Under the pieces are notes generated by a model. The model worked only from the letters and a program-made list of their open reading frames with translations, searched no databases and was not told the origin of the DNA. 64,000 nt of DNA from Cornus controversa (taxonomy: Eukaryota; Streptophyta; Magnoliopsida; Cornales; Cornaceae): the NCBI GenBank assembly GCA_026545225.1, contig CM048851.1, positions 34,995,956 through 35,059,955 of the forward strand. The letters are read 5' to 3'. The translations under genes and the position numbers were made by a program. Positions 37,080 to 49,430 of this stretch are shown in pieces (the stretch's first letter is position 1; every line of letters begins with the position of its first letter).

Positions 37080-37663
37080 GGGAAAATTGGATTTTGGTGA
37101 CCTAAATTAAAAATTGCTGTATAGTGACCTTAAACTCAATCAAAAGTAGATAGGGATCAATCTTGAAGAATAATTGTCAATAAGTGACCATTTAATTTTA
37201 ATGTCTAAAATACTCTCTCTTTTATTCCTTTTTCTCCCAAATATCAAAGCTTGAAATCTTGAAATGAACAATACCTTTTTTAATCTATCCTGGGTGTTCA
37301 AGAAACGGTAAAAAAAAATTATGATTTGTTAGGTTATTAATACTAAATGTTAGGTTTGTAATTAATTACACACAAATTAATTGTTTTTATTAATGAGATA
37401 TTAATATATAGGAAAACATACACACATATATATATATATGAAGTCATCGAATTCTTTGAAATTTATGATATTTGGGAGTTGAAATAAACTGAAGAAAGGA
37501 TGAGAATTTATGAAGAGAATGAAGTTTATGTTGGGTATTAAGATTAAATGGTCACTTATTAGCAATTAGTTTTTAAGTTTGCTCACTATCCAGCTTTTAT
37601 TAAGTTTAAGGTGACAAAAAACTAGATTTTTTTCAACTTTGGTCACTAAAATTTAATTTTCTG
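37080..37663. mobile_element. Foldback element, arms about 120 bp
   Basis: The left arm (37080-37205) has AAAATTGGATTTTGGTGACC, ATAGTGACCTTAAAC and AATAAGTGACCATTTAAT; the right arm (37540-37663) has the complements of all three in reverse order. No ORF and no clear TSD. Arms are about 80% identical by eye. Confidence 0.75.
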
Positions 37664-38537
37664 TTACATTTATCATTGGTATGTAAAAAAAACTGAACCA
37701 CCAATGCATCGTATACGCTGAGGAGTGCAGGAATCTTTTTGAGGTGAGTTAATATGTCATAGCGAACATCTTGTCCATTAGCCACTAATGTTTGACTAGC
37801 AAGCATTCGTGATCTCCCTCGGTAACTGCGTTTTGGCTCGAGAGGGTGCCCCTATCCCCTTTTATTACTTATTATTGAGCACTTAGCATATATATTGTTC
37901 CCGTTAATTGAGGGTGCTAGAAAAAACAATGTTGTTTTTCATTGATGCATTAGTGAAAATACTTTACTCTTTCATATTAAAAATTTCAATTTCAAGGGAC
38001 CTAATATTAGTCCCTTCTTAATACCACGATACATTAGTGAAAGTACTTTACACTTTCATATCGAAAATTTCAATATCAAGGGACTTAATATTAATTCCCT
38101 TTTATTACTTGTAAAAGACATGATAGAGACTAAATTCAAAAATTTTGGAATGAAATTATGTGAATCCTCAAAAGTACATATCATTTTTGCTTTCCTAAAT
38201 GATACATATCAGAGAACTTTGGACCTTCATTTGTTGTTCAATTCCCACTAATTGCTTTACTGAGCAAAACCATAGAATGAGCATGAGGAAAATTGCACCC
38301 TGAACTCTATCCACCAAGTTGATATCATTCTTTTTTCTTGTTTTGTTTTGACCATCTCTTTGTTAATTGATAAGCAAAATAGTGAAAGCAAAAGGATGAA
38401 TATTATATGGCAAGTGGCTTTAAGTGGTGCAATATCACCGGTGACAGCTTATTCCCAGTTGGTGACCTATACCAAATCTGAATTCTCACAGGAGGCTCTT
38501 GCTCACCTCTCTCCTATAATCTTGCGGTATCACAATC

Positions 38538-38815
38538 TTTTTGTTTTACTTTTGCCCAAAACTAAATGGAAATTAAAGAGGAGAGAATCATATTCTCTAA
38601 TATTCTTTTACATTTTTATCCTTGGTATCACAATCGTTTTGTTTTACTTTTGCCCAAAACTAAATCGAAATTAAAGAGGAGAGAATCATATTCTCTAATA
38701 TTCTTTTACATTTTTTATTCTTTTTGTTTTACTTTTGCCCAAAACTAAATGCAAATTAAAGAGGAGAGAATCATATTCTCTAATATTCTTATACATTTTT
38801 ATCCTTCCACATTAA
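38538..38815. repeat. Tandem triplication, unit 85-98 bp
   Basis: Three copies of GTTTTACTTTTGCCCAAAAC followed by AAATTAAAGAGGAGAGAATC and CTCTAATATTCTT, starting near 38543, 38641 and 38726. The middle copy has a longer spacer than the last. Open frames through it are a by-product. Confidence 0.88.
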
Positions 38816-38923
38816 TCTTATCGGTCAACTATTTGAGGGCATAATAGTTAAATTACATAATACCTCTTCAATTCATAATAGTAAATTACATTATACCTCT
38901 TCAATTCCATCTTCATTTCTTTA

Positions 38924-40086
38924 GGATCCATTTGATTAGATAGAAACTAATTGCGAAAAGTGAAAATAAAAGAATGTGAAAGAAAGTGAAGTGAATGAAA
39001 GAAATTCTAAAATGCATTTGGTTAGCATAAAAAAATTTCAAGAAAATTTATAAGAAATTGCAATTTTATAATTTGAAATGCATTAAACTTACAAAAAAAG
39101 AAAGGGCATTGTTGTAAATTTATAAAAACTTTCTCAATAAATTAAAAAAATTCTTCTATTTTTTATAGAAATTTTTTATGAAAAAGTTAAGTAGTCATGG
39201 AAAGTTACTTTCCACAAAAATTTTCTTTTCCAACTGATGAAACACAAATCCACTTGTGATATGGGTCAACGCTAACCTGAAAAAGACAAACAAGGGGTAA
39301 CTGAAGAGACATTGGCGCGGTATTGGCCGATTACACTCTGATACTCAAGTCAGTTATCAGAAAAGCTTTGGTAGCTGTAAAGGCACTCAAAGGGTATTAA
39401 TTGCATATTTGGAATATGGATCGCCCTTGTATTTATAGTAGTTAGACGAGAACGTATCGAAGTAGGAGACTGACCCTTCAGCTCCCTAGTCTTATCTAGA
39501 GATAGAAGAGTCATGGTCAAAGTTCATCTCTCATCCACGTCATACAAATCACAACCAGCTACAGTCTCTAGTCCAAATCCTAGGTGCATCATGTTTCATA
39601 TAGAACAATCAAGTTTGTGATCGTTCCCACAGATGACACCAACTGATAAAACACAAATCTACTTACGATCCGAGTCAACGCTAACTTAAAAAAGACAAAC
39701 AAAGGGTAATCGAAGAGACATCGACACGGTGCCAACCGATTACACTCTAACGCTCAAGTCAAATATCGAAAAGGTTTTGGAAGTTGTAAAGACACTCAGA
39801 GGGTATTAATTGCATACCTAGAATATGGATCGCCCCTGTATTTATAGCAGTTAGACGAGAACGTATCCAAGTAGGAGGTTGACCATTCAGTTCCCTAGTC
39901 TTATATGGAGATAGAAGAGTCCTGGTCAAAGTTCATCTCTCATCCACGTCATACAAATCACAACTGCCCACGTCACCTGACTTATAATTGAAGTCAAATA
40001 CCCCATCAGCTACTATCCAAACTCTTAAAATATTCAAAAAGAAATTTATTTTCCTTTCCTGCTATTTCTATCTAACCAAATGTACC
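38924..40086. mobile_element. Probable MITE split by a nested tandem duplication
   Basis: The ends GGATCCATTTGATTAGATAG and, as reverse complement, GGTACATTTGGTTAGATAG pair over about 22 bp. TTA precedes the left end, but the right flank is AAA, so the TSD is lost or shifted. About 760 bp of unrelated repeated sequence (39232-39990) lies inside; without it the element would be about 400 bp, like its neighbours. Confidence 0.6.
39232..39990. repeat. Tandem duplication, 409-bp unit, nested in a MITE
   Basis: Copies start AACTGATGAAACACAAATC (39232) and AACTGATAAAACACAAATC (39641). Both carry CGATTACACTCT, GGGTATTAATTGCATA, TATTTATAG, TTAGACGAGAACGTATC and TCATCTCTCATCCACGTCAT. The first ends with GATCGTTCCCACAGATGACACC, a word common next to plant LTR-like repeats. 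The origin (solo LTR or other) is unresolved. Confidence 0.75.
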
Positions 40087-40188
40087 AAAATTAGATATAA
40101 AAAGGGTGGAGTCTTCGTAATTATTGACTAAATTGCCAAATATATACTTATTAATAATATGGAGAGGTGTTAGGAGAAAAAGGTTTTA

Positions 40189-40491
40189 TGGTCCATTTGA
40201 TAGGAATGAAGAAAGAAGGGGTGGATGGAAGATAGTAGAGAAAGAATAAACTTCATTTGTTTGATAAAAAGAAGACAATGAGGGAAAAGAAAATATAATA
40301 AATGAGTCATCCTTCTTGCTTTACAAATTTTCATCACTCCAAATATAGACGGAAGTAAGGTGTTATTTCTTTCCCTTTTTTTCATCCAACCAAACAAAAA
40401 GAGGAAATGACATTATCTCTTCTCTAGTAATGTCTCATCCATCATTATTCTCTTCCTTCTGTCCAATTTTCCCTTCCTACCAAGCACAGCA
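40189..40491. mobile_element. PIF/Harbinger-like MITE, 303 bp
   Basis: The ends are TGGTCCATTTGATAGG and, as reverse complement, TGCTGTGCTTGGTAGG; the TSD is TTA on both sides (40186-40188, 40492-40494). The interior is purine-rich on the left and pyrimidine-rich on the right, like the neighbouring elements. Confidence 0.65.
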
Positions 40492-41469
40492 TTAAGGATT
40501 TTCTTTTTTTTCCTTTTGTATCATATAGGAGATGATAAACTGGAGTAAGGGTAGCAGAGAATCTTATACTCCAGTAAGAGTGAAAATTGGACTATCAGGT
40601 GGGATCCACTTATGATAATATACTCTCATCACCTAATGATGCATTTCATAAACCTCAGTGGAGTACAAGACTCTCTAGTGCCGGAAAAGATCCAAGTTCG
40701 GTAAATTATGATTTTGGAACTATGATGTATATGACTTCAATAACTTTTTTTCTTTTCTTTCGTGACCATGCACTTTTCCAAACCCTAAATCACAAATTAT
40801 GATGATCTTATGGGCGGGTGCGAGAGGCACTAGCAAGCTACCACATTGATAAGCTATAGGTTGCGCAATCCTACATCACCTAAGAATATTAAAGATGAAG
40901 TGATTATATGTGTTATTCTATCTCCAAATGGTTTGACATTTTGGGGATAAAACTCAGAATAAAACTGTGGGCTCATGATCCCATGTCGTTTGGGTGTGGA
41001 AAGGAGATGTGTTATATATGTAAAGTTCCATCTCCAAATAGTATTAGACCTTTGGAGTAAAATTCAAGAATAAAACTATGGACTCAAAACAGACAATATT
41101 TTTTGTAGGCAATATTTTTAGGAATCCATAGATTCGCCATCAAAATTCACAAATTTGGCGATCTTTCGTAAATAAAGAAATGGTGTGGTTGTAGGCAAGA
41201 CTGTTTGAAACATAATTAGGTATATATGTAGAAAATGGTTGATTCTTGATTTTTATATTTTCAAGTTAGCTATATTTTCATGTTTAATGGCTTAACTTAC
41301 AAGTATGGTTAAAAATGCTATGAAAACACTTCTAACCTAAACAAAACCATTTAACAAAAGACAGCATGTACAGTTTAAACCCCCTACTCCGAACAGTTTA
41401 ACAATCTTTTTTGAATCAATAGAAAGGCTATCAGTTATATGAAATAATAATTAAAGAAATATGATATTA

Positions 41470-41938
41470 GGGTTAGTTTGGTATGCATGAATGAAAATGA
41501 AATGAAGTTTGGAATGGAATAAGAATTTGAATAGAATAGAATGACTATTTTCGTTCCCATGTTTAGCTGCAAATAGAGAATGACGTAGAAATGAAATGAT
41601 AGGACCTTCCAAAATACTATACTTTTCCATATAAAATAGAATCAGTTTTAAAAATAGGATATTTGGCCAACTTTAATTTAATTAGCATGTGAAAAAAAAA
41701 TAGTTATCCATTCAATTAAAACTTTTTAAATCAAAATATCATCCGTCTTATTCTTCTAGTCAAAATTAATATAATATTTTATACGAAAAAAAATTAATAT
41801 TTGATTAAAAACTGAAAGTGATAAAACATGAACCTTCCTTTTCTTTCTCAACTTAAAATATAGCAAGTTATATTTATGAACATGTGACAGATATATGTAT
41901 ATAGGCGTCTGGCAAGTACCTATTATATATAGAGAGAG

Positions 41939-41979
<41 letters not shown>

Positions 41980-42220
41980 TGGAGTGAGTTGTAAGAGAGA
42001 TAAATTTATGAAGAGATGAATGATGATTTTAATAATAAGTAAGAATGGAATAATCATTCTATAACTTAAGAAGATGAATAGTTTTGTTGGAATGAACATT
42101 TCAAGTGAATGACTTAGAATGATCATTTTATTTCTAATGTAAAATAACAAATTAGAGAAAGAGAATAAGAGACAGAATGATAATTTCATTTCATCATTAT
42201 TCTTATGTACGAAACTAACC
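41470..42220. mobile_element. PIF/Harbinger-like MITE, 751 bp
   Basis: The ends GGGTTAGTTTGGTATGCATG and, as reverse complement, GGTTAGTTTCGTACATAAG pair; the TSD is TTA (41467-41469, 42221-42223). The inner arms continue as AATGAAAATGAAATG-type inverted words. A (TA)n microsatellite sits at 41943-41977. Confidence 0.78.
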
Positions 42221-42309
42221 TTAGAGTTTTGTTATTTTATTTTATGAAAAATGTATTTTAGTATTATATAAGAGTATTTAGTAACCATGCAAATATTAAC
42301 AAGGTGAAG

Positions 42310-42395
42310 GCAGGTTATGGGTACCCGCACAAGTTTTTTCTACATCACGCTCCAAACCCATCCAAGATGGTGGGAGAATTTGCCACCCCTACCAA
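42310..42395. mobile_element. Truncated end of a GGGGTGGCAA-type repeat
   Basis: The plus strand reads GGGTACCCGCACAAG then CCAAACCCATCC and TTTGCCACCCCTACC. The last word is the terminal motif (AGGGGTGGCAAA on the other strand) of a widespread plant repeat, also seen at 28039-28576. No matching left end is found. Confidence 0.5.
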
Positions 42396-42619
42396 TATTT
42401 TTTATTTATTTTTTAGCCCTACCAATATTGAATAATGAATAAATGCATGCCCCAAAGAATATAAATAAATCAATACTTTATTATTCGGTTATATTTGATT
42501 ATAAAATTATACAAAAATAAGAACCACAAAATATTCATTTTCTCTTATCCTTTCCCCTCCATTTCTTTCTAGTTATAAAGTATAATTAAAAATACTAAAA
42601 ATATTATTCAAGAGTTTTA

Positions 42620-43073
42620 GGCTATGTTTGGTAGAATGGAAAAGAAAAAAAATGATAATATTAGTAATGAGAGAAAAGAAAAGAAAGGAAAGGAAATGAT
42701 AGTGTTAAACTAGTAAAGGAAAATAAAGAAAATGATAGTTAACATGTTTGGGGAAAGAAAGGAAATAAAATAATTTAAAAAAAATTCCATTATACCCTTT
42801 TATATTAAAAATAACAAATTTTAACTTTTATCAAAACAAGAGCAAAGTTAGCATTAACAAAGTTTTATTAAAAAATGTAACATTTCTTTCACTTTCCTTC
42901 CATTTCTTCCTATTTTTAAAAGGATAACAAAAATTGCTATTCACCCTTAATTTATTTCTCCAAATCTTTTCATTTTTTTTCCTTTAAAAGTTTCATACCA
43001 AACACACAAAATCACTACCCTCCAAATCTTTTTTTTTTCTTTTTCTTTTATTTCTTTCCTACCAAACTGACCC
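42620..43073. mobile_element. PIF/Harbinger-like MITE, 454 bp, close to the kinase promoter
   Basis: The ends GGCTATGTTTGGTAGAATGG and, as reverse complement, GGGTCAGTTTGGTAGGAAAG pair, with TTA TSD (42617-42619, 43074-43076). The interior has AAAGAAAGGAAAGGAAATG on the left and its complement type on the right. It ends about 240 bp before the putative TATA box of the next gene. Confidence 0.75.
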
Positions 43074-43310
43074 TTACATAAACAAATACCGGAAAAAAAA
43101 AAAAAAAAACCACTTTTACAAATACCCTCTTCTTTTTCCTTCCTTTCCTTTCCCCTCCACTCTTTCCCTTTTTTTTTTTTTTTTTTTGGGAAATTAAAAT
43201 CCACTCTTTCTTGACCATAGGTGATACTTGAATACTTGATAGGACCATAGGGCACAGTGGGACACAGACTGCACAGTACTCCAGCTGGTGTGTAACTGTG
43301 TATATACATC

Positions 43311-43318
43311 TATATATA
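43311..43318 (+). promoter_or_regulatory. Putative TATA box of the pfkB kinase gene
   Basis: TATATATA lies 114-121 bases before the ATG at 43432, in front of a transcript-leader-like stretch with GAGAGAGAGAG at 43361-43374. Position and composition fit a plant core promoter; this is inference. Confidence 0.45.
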
Positions 43319-43431
43319 CACGCACAATATTAGAGTGTAGAGAGGGCAAAGTGTGATCACAGAGAGAGAGAGAGGTGGCCGAAGCTTCTACTTCAGGAGG
43401 AGGAGGAATCTCTTGGAAGAGAAGGCTTGTA

Positions 43432-46400
43432 ATGGGTGCAGAATTCCAGCCTTCGAAGAACAACGACGAAGACAAAGCGCAGTGTGATTCAGGTGGTAGT
43501 GCTCATCCCCTCATACTCGGACTCCAACCCTCTGCCCTCATCGACCATGTGGCCACGGTCGATTTTTCTCTTCTCTCCCAAATTCCCGGCGAGTCTGGTG
43601 GCTCCTTCCCGGTACTCCCTTCTTTTCATTGCCCCCCTTTTCTCTTCTTTTTTTTTTTTTAATTTTTTTTATATATAAATATGTATATATGAATATAGGC
43701 TTCTTTTGTTGTTGTTGTTGGGATTATGCTAATTTTTTGTTTGTTTATGATTTATGATTTTTTTTTCTAAATTTGATTAATGTCTATAAACAGCTTGTAT
43801 GCCGGTTACATTATATGTTGAATTGGTATGCATGGGCATGAGTATCTCCATGAACAAGTTGATTCTGCATTCTCTGTGCCTCTTTGTCTCTGGGTTTGAT
43901 GTCGTTTTAAGCTGATTTTTGCTGAGAGGCATTTGCTGTTATGGTAAAGCAAATCCATGAAATGGCACCTCATAAATTCCTATGATCATTTTGTTACCGT
44001 TACAGGAAGATCAGGACAAGGTGGCTCTTTTCTGATAGAACTGAAATAAATCTCCTTCTATCCTTTACGGGTCTTCATAGTAACCAATATCACTATCATC
44101 AATAGGTATATTAAAAGTAAATAAGGCCAGCCCAGTGCAGTCCATTGCCGTGTCTGGAGAAGGTTAGATGTACATAGCCTTGCCAAAAAAATTTGTCTTT
44201 TATATATTGATATATCTGGGATTTTCAAACTTATCAAAAGAATATATCTGGGTTTTTCAATTCTATTACTTTGTGCACAATAATCAAAATGCTAACAGTG
44301 AATTCAGGTCACCTTGGATCACAGTATTTTTTTTTCCTGGGTAAGAACACATTATTCCCAATTTGAGTGTTTATTGTGTTATGACCCTGGATCAACTTAG
44401 ACTTGTGCTATAACTTCCTGTATTAATTTGCATATATATAATTTTAGATGCTTTGATCATTTAAAATTAAGCTTCATACTTATTATCTTTACTGTCATTT
44501 GTCTTGATTGAAAAGTATTCATTTTTGTTGATTTGTTGTGAATTCCTTTTCTCTTTCTTCTCAATTGATAGTTTGAATTAGCACTTCTTAAACCTCAAGA
44601 TCGAACTCTTCAATTGTCTTGCTTTAGTCAATATACTCTCTCTTTTTGGATAATATATTTGCATTTGGATATGTTAATGCCAAAATGATTTGCATTTGGT
44701 ATGATTACCCCCAGTCTTTCCTTGTTGTCTTGTTGAATTTTCTACTGTTTCTGATCTCTTCAATACAGACACTCACAAAGAATTTATTCGATAATTCGTG
44801 ATGGTTTTCCTTAATTTAATGAGAGGATTTCACATGATAGATGAATTTGATGTTAGAATAAAAAATTTCCATTTGTATCAATTAGGTTGCAATTGAAGAG
44901 CTCGAGTCCATATTGAAGAAGGTGAAAACCCATATGCTTTCTTTACCAGATGATCCATCTTATATGAAGACAATTGCCGGGGGCAGTGTTGCTAATACTA
45001 TTAGAGGACTAGCTGCTGGCTTTGGGCTCTCCTGTGGTATAATTGGAGCCTACGGGGATGACGAGCAAGGTCAGTTGTTTACAAGTAACATGAGCTTTTA
45101 TAATGTGAATCTCTCAAGATTGAGGATGAAAAAGGGACTTACTGCTCAGGTGAGTTTCATGTTACTCTTGTCATCGAAGTGGGCTGGTTCTTTCATTCAT
45201 TTAGTTAAACTTTCAAATGATAACTGCTGAAACTTTATTGCTTGATGATATGGCAGTGTGTTTGCCTGGTTGATTCATTGGGCAATCGTACAATGCGGCC
45301 TTGTCTCTCAAGTGCTGTTAAAATTCAGGTGCATGCTAATTTTTATGCAGTCTAAACTGTGGTAAATTCTTGAATTCCTGAAAAACTTTGTAGATTGCTT
45401 ACTAAGATAAAGTTTCATGATGTTATTGTTATGTTTCTTCTGTCAGGCAGATGAGTTAACGACAGAGGATTTTAAAGGTTCCAAGGTTGGTATCTCTCCT
45501 TGAAATTAGAACTTCATTGGCCATGTCTGCCTATGGCAAGATCATCCTTTTTATTTTTTATTTTTAATATCTTGTTATTATTTTTCATCTTGATTGCCTT
45601 ATTTTAATTAATTCGTAAAATTATTGGATTAAATCTGTCTAACAACTGATGATGTCACTTACTTTGTAAATCAATGCTAAGCGTTGATGTAGAATTGAAG
45701 GTCTCTCCTAATAATTTAATTAAAAAAAAATCTTATTCAGTATTTTTTCTGAACTTTCTCTGTTGATTTCTCTCTGCCTCAAATTCAATATGTATTATTC
45801 ATTCCATAAACTTCCTCTACAGGATTATCTCCGTTGTATCCTACCAATGATGTTAAAACTTTGTAAATCAAATATCGACTAGACTGTAGACATGAAGGCG
45901 TGTCCTCACTCCTCATTCTAAATTGAAACCTCTATGTAATATAGTATCATTCATTGCATAAATTTCTCTATTCATTTATTAGCGTTGGCCTACAGCTTCT
46001 AAAACATGGTACACTGTAGAGGTTCTGCACCTTATTTGCTAATATATTGCGTTACAGTGGTTGGTAATGAGATATTCAGCCTACAATTTGGAAGTTATTC
46101 ATTCAGCTATTCAGATTGCCAAACAAGAGGGCATTTTTATCTCCTTAGATTTGGCCAGCTTTGAGGTAATATTTTACATGTGCTTATAGTGTGTATTTAG
46201 AACGTGAATGTGCCCATCTTGTTTGTGTATGTTTTGAACTTTATTCATCTTTTGGGTTGGTGGTTAGCACATGAACAAACATATTAGCAAAATCTAAAAT
46301 GACACCCATTTTCTTAAAAATCCAGGAAAGGATCCTATTTATTCAATATAAACTATCAGTTCTCTCCTTGGCAAAATTGAATTATTTCACCTTCTGAAAA

Positions 46401-47860
46401 AAAAAAATGAATTATTTCATTCATTTCGCATCTGCTCACTGTTTTTAGTGCCAAAAGTTGTGGTGTCTTGGTCTGATACATTCAACTTCTGCCAGATGGT
46501 TCGAAAGTTCAGAATACCTCTTCTACAGTTACTAGAGTCGGGGAATATAGACCTTTGCTTTGCCAACGAGGATGAAGCAACAGAGTTGCTAAGGTGACTG
46601 TCAGTTTCTTGACGTATCATATTAACACATATTGTGATGAAAGTGGCCTTTCCTTTCAGCACAAAACACTGTACATGGGTTTTGTTCTCTCTTATTATGG
46701 TTGTAGGGGTGAGCAAGTTGCTGATCCTGAAGCTGCTCTAGAATTTTTAGCCAAACACTGTCGATGGGCTGTGGTAACACTGGGCCCTAATGGATGCATT
46801 GCAAAACATGGAAAAGAGGTCGGTAAAACGTTATCTTAGTCACTTATATGATGTGACAGGTCTGCAATTATTTATAGATACTATTTTAGTAAAGCGGGGC
46901 AAATCCATGTTTTTTCTTGTCCTTTAACTATTAATTTGTTAATTTTGTGATATCAACAAAAAATAGCTTCATATATATATATATATATTGTATAACACCT
47001 ATTTTATATAGATTGACTGAAAATTATACAATTTGCTTTTTCAAATTCATGTAGGTATAGGAAACATGTATAGCTGAATAACATTGTTTCCGGAAAAAAA
47101 GATCATCTACAAATATATTTAAAGGATTTTTCTAAATTACACAATTTTTCTCAGTCACACAGCTCATCTCCTTCAATGGGTTAAGTGGTGGATAATTAAT
47201 AAACTGTCAACATGTTATGAAATTGGCTTCACTTTTCAATTTCAGAAATGACCCCACCTTACAGTGTACAAAGATCTTAATGGGGCTAAAAATTAAGAAC
47301 CCCTCCATTTCATGAAAGGTTAAAAACTACCCTCTTAGCCTCTCCCTCGTAGTGCCCTGCAGCATAATTTGCTTCATCAAGTTCTATGTTAGAATAACCA
47401 CCCCTGTGATTGATATATTAGTTTTATGTTTTTCAGTAGGCTATCTTTCATGCAATAGAAAAATATTTCCAGTCTTTGTGCTTCAGACAATGTCGGGTGT
47501 GGTGTTGTGTTAATTAAAGATATCAAACATGAGTCCAAGTTGCCCATATTGTTCTCTTTCCACATTCAGTTGTTGTTTAAAGTTAAGTATAAAATTCTAT
47601 TTTCTCTTTAGATTGTCCGGGTTCCCGCTATTGGGGAGTCCAAAGCAGCTGATGCCACCGGAGCAGGGGACCTGTTTGCGAGTGGGTTTTTGTATGGATT
47701 GGTGAAGGGACTATCACTAGAGGAATGCTGCAGAGTGGGATCGTGCAGTGGTGGGTCTGTTATTCGTTCTCTCGGGGGTGAGGTAACACCAGAAAACTGG
47801 CAGTGGATGTATAAGCAAATGCAAACCAAGGACCTCCCTGTCCCTGACCCTGCCAAATAA
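43432..47860 (+). CDS. pfkB-type carbohydrate/nucleoside kinase
   Basis: Eight exons, 43432-43611, 44886-45149, 45257-45328, 45447-45485, 46058-46165, 46496-46593, 46707-46818 and 47612-47860, join in frame by GT-AG introns to 373 aa, a normal size for the ribokinase/pfkB family. The N terminus has LILGLQPSALIDHVA. The Gly-rich substrate loop is AGGSVANTIRGLAAG (residues 91-105), followed by GIIGAYGDDEQG. The C-terminal signature ADATGAGDLFASGFLYG contains ATGAGD (306-311), whose Asp311 should be the catalytic base, next to the anion hole. NEDEATEL and VVTLGPNGCIAKHG are the usual nucleotide-site segments. Closest recalled relative: the Arabidopsis pfkB kinase At5g43910. Family members phosphorylate sugars or nucleosides with ATP; the substrate of this one cannot be read from the sequence. 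An in-frame GTG start exists 19 codons upstream without stops, but the ATG was chosen. Poly(A)-type AATAAATAAA lies near 48050. Confidence 0.93.
44125..44184 (-). mobile_element. Truncated Au-SINE remnant, antisense
   Basis: The plus strand reads CCCAGTGCAGTCCATTGCCG, then TGTCTGGAGAAGGTTAGATG and TACATAGCCTTGCC. The reverse complement matches the Au-SINE tail (GGTAAGGCT, CATCTGACC, CCAGAC, GCACTGGG). Only about 60 bp of the 3' part is left. It lies in intron 1 of the kinase gene. Confidence 0.7.
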
Positions 47861-49430
47861 TGTGCCCTGAAGAAGATGAATCTCTTTTTGGGGTCATCAC
47901 GGAAGGTGGTTATTTGTTGAGTCTTTTTCATTGTTTATCAATTTTAAGCAGAAATTATGAAGTTGAATTTTGGAACTAATGTTGGATTAATGCACGCAAG
48001 ACCATTTTAATTTGTCGATGAAATTTGATTCCTCAAAACTAACAAGAATGAAATAAATAAAATTTTGAGTAAAATTTAGGTTTAATACTCGGCCATGACA
48101 TACGCTTTTGATTTTATACATAAATGAAATTGATCGACGAATGAGAGCATTTGTGAACTGAATTATGCTTATATGGGAATGGAAAGCATGCTAGCTATAT
48201 CCTGAGATGTCTATGTTTGGCCTTCATCAATTATTATTATATGAGAATACATACTGGTATGTATTGTGCATATAAGAAATGATTGGTATTTCTTTCTTTT
48301 AGAGAGGGTACTTTTAAAATAAAAATTGAAAACTTCTGCAACATGATACTATTCCAACCTAGTCCTACTTTTGCACTTTGAAGACTTAAGTCCTTTATAA
48401 CATTGAAGCAATATATAGTATAGATAAGATAATACATATATCGGAATATTTCCACAGCCAAATGAGATGCATTAACGACCTTCTGTCAAATACATATACG
48501 TGAGAGGGAGGGTTGTGTTGCAATCCTTGGGATTCGACAAAAATCCATGGCTGTGAAAATAAATCATCTGAATATATATAGATCTATATATATATATATT
48601 CAAATATAGTTGACTTGAAAGAATCAAGGTAAATAAGATGCTGCAGAAGTTTCCAATTTTTATTTTTATGTTATGTTTTAATTATGTTCCAAAAAAAATC
48701 AACCAGCTCAAGAAAATTATGAATTTCCGAGACTCCAGCTAGATTACTACTAGTCGAACTCCCAAGTCTCACACAAATTTTATGCCGACAGTGGCAGAGC
48801 GAGATTACTACTAGTCGAAGTCCCAAGTCTCACAAATTTTATGCCGACAGTGGCAGAGTGAGAGTGCACGTGGAATTTATGTTAAAGATTAACTATACTC
48901 TCAAGGCCCACCAACATATACTCTCAAGGCCCACCAACACACATTGAAGGGTTCACCCTATGTATAAACACTTTTATCTTAAAAATTAACTTTCGACCAC
49001 AAATTAAAATGATCTGGTAGTCTAAAGCATTCCAATTTTCAACAATTATACTGCAAAATAACTACGGGCTCCTGACCTGAACTGAAATGATGGCGGTAGT
49101 CTAAGCATCCAAATTTTAAGAGGCAAGGGCAAAAGGAGCTACTTCCTCCCAAGGCTACACAAAATTCACCAGTACAAAACAGAACCGAAACAGGTTGGGT
49201 CCAAACAAGCAGTTTAATTATAGTATCAAATCGATGTTCAACAAAGGCATGCTTTAAGATGTTCTATCTGATGAAACAAAAAGATAAATTGCATAACTCA
49301 AAAGAATATTCAACAGGGATCGATACAGTCTATGGTACCATACATATTCCATAACCTCACTACTTTAGGCACTTCTCTTATACCTCATTCTAGCACATGG
49401 ATGGACAGACGGTTGCTAGCTCTTGCATCC
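47861..49430. other. 3' flanks of the kinase and proteasome genes
   Basis: The two genes converge here, tail to tail. Contains the kinase 3' UTR, AT-rich sequence with TA repeats near 48580-48600, tandem duplications at 48738-48865 and 48898-48945, and probably the PAF 3' UTR at the upper end. No gene seen. Confidence 0.5.
48738..48865. repeat. Tandem duplications, 66- and 24-bp units
   Basis: GATTACTACTAGTCGAA with CAAATTTTATGCCGACAGTG occurs twice, period about 64-68. Just after it, ACTCTCAAGGCCCACCAACA occurs twice at 48897-48942. Confidence 0.85.

Noticed and set aside
38348..38748. Open frames of 108 and 60 aa
   Set aside because: Mostly the tandem triplication read through in two frames (repeated LLLPKTK..KLKRRESYS); no family match for the unique N-terminal part.
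40800..41110. Region with repeated CATCTCCAAA and ACTATGGACTCA words, considered as an LTR or TRIM
   Set aside because: No TG..CA borders, PBS or TSD could be found; left unassigned.
42947..43309. Lys/Glu- and Phe-rich open frames on the minus strand
   Set aside because: Low-complexity poly-purine/pyrimidine tracts of a MITE arm and the kinase upstream region.
47608..47931. 107-aa minus-strand open frame
   Set aside because: Antisense shadow of the last exon of the pfkB kinase, whose sense frame carries the ATGAGD signature.
48738..48945. Closely spaced direct repeats, considered as a CRISPR-like array
   Set aside because: Only two units each, no spacers of constant length, eukaryotic context; simple tandem duplications.
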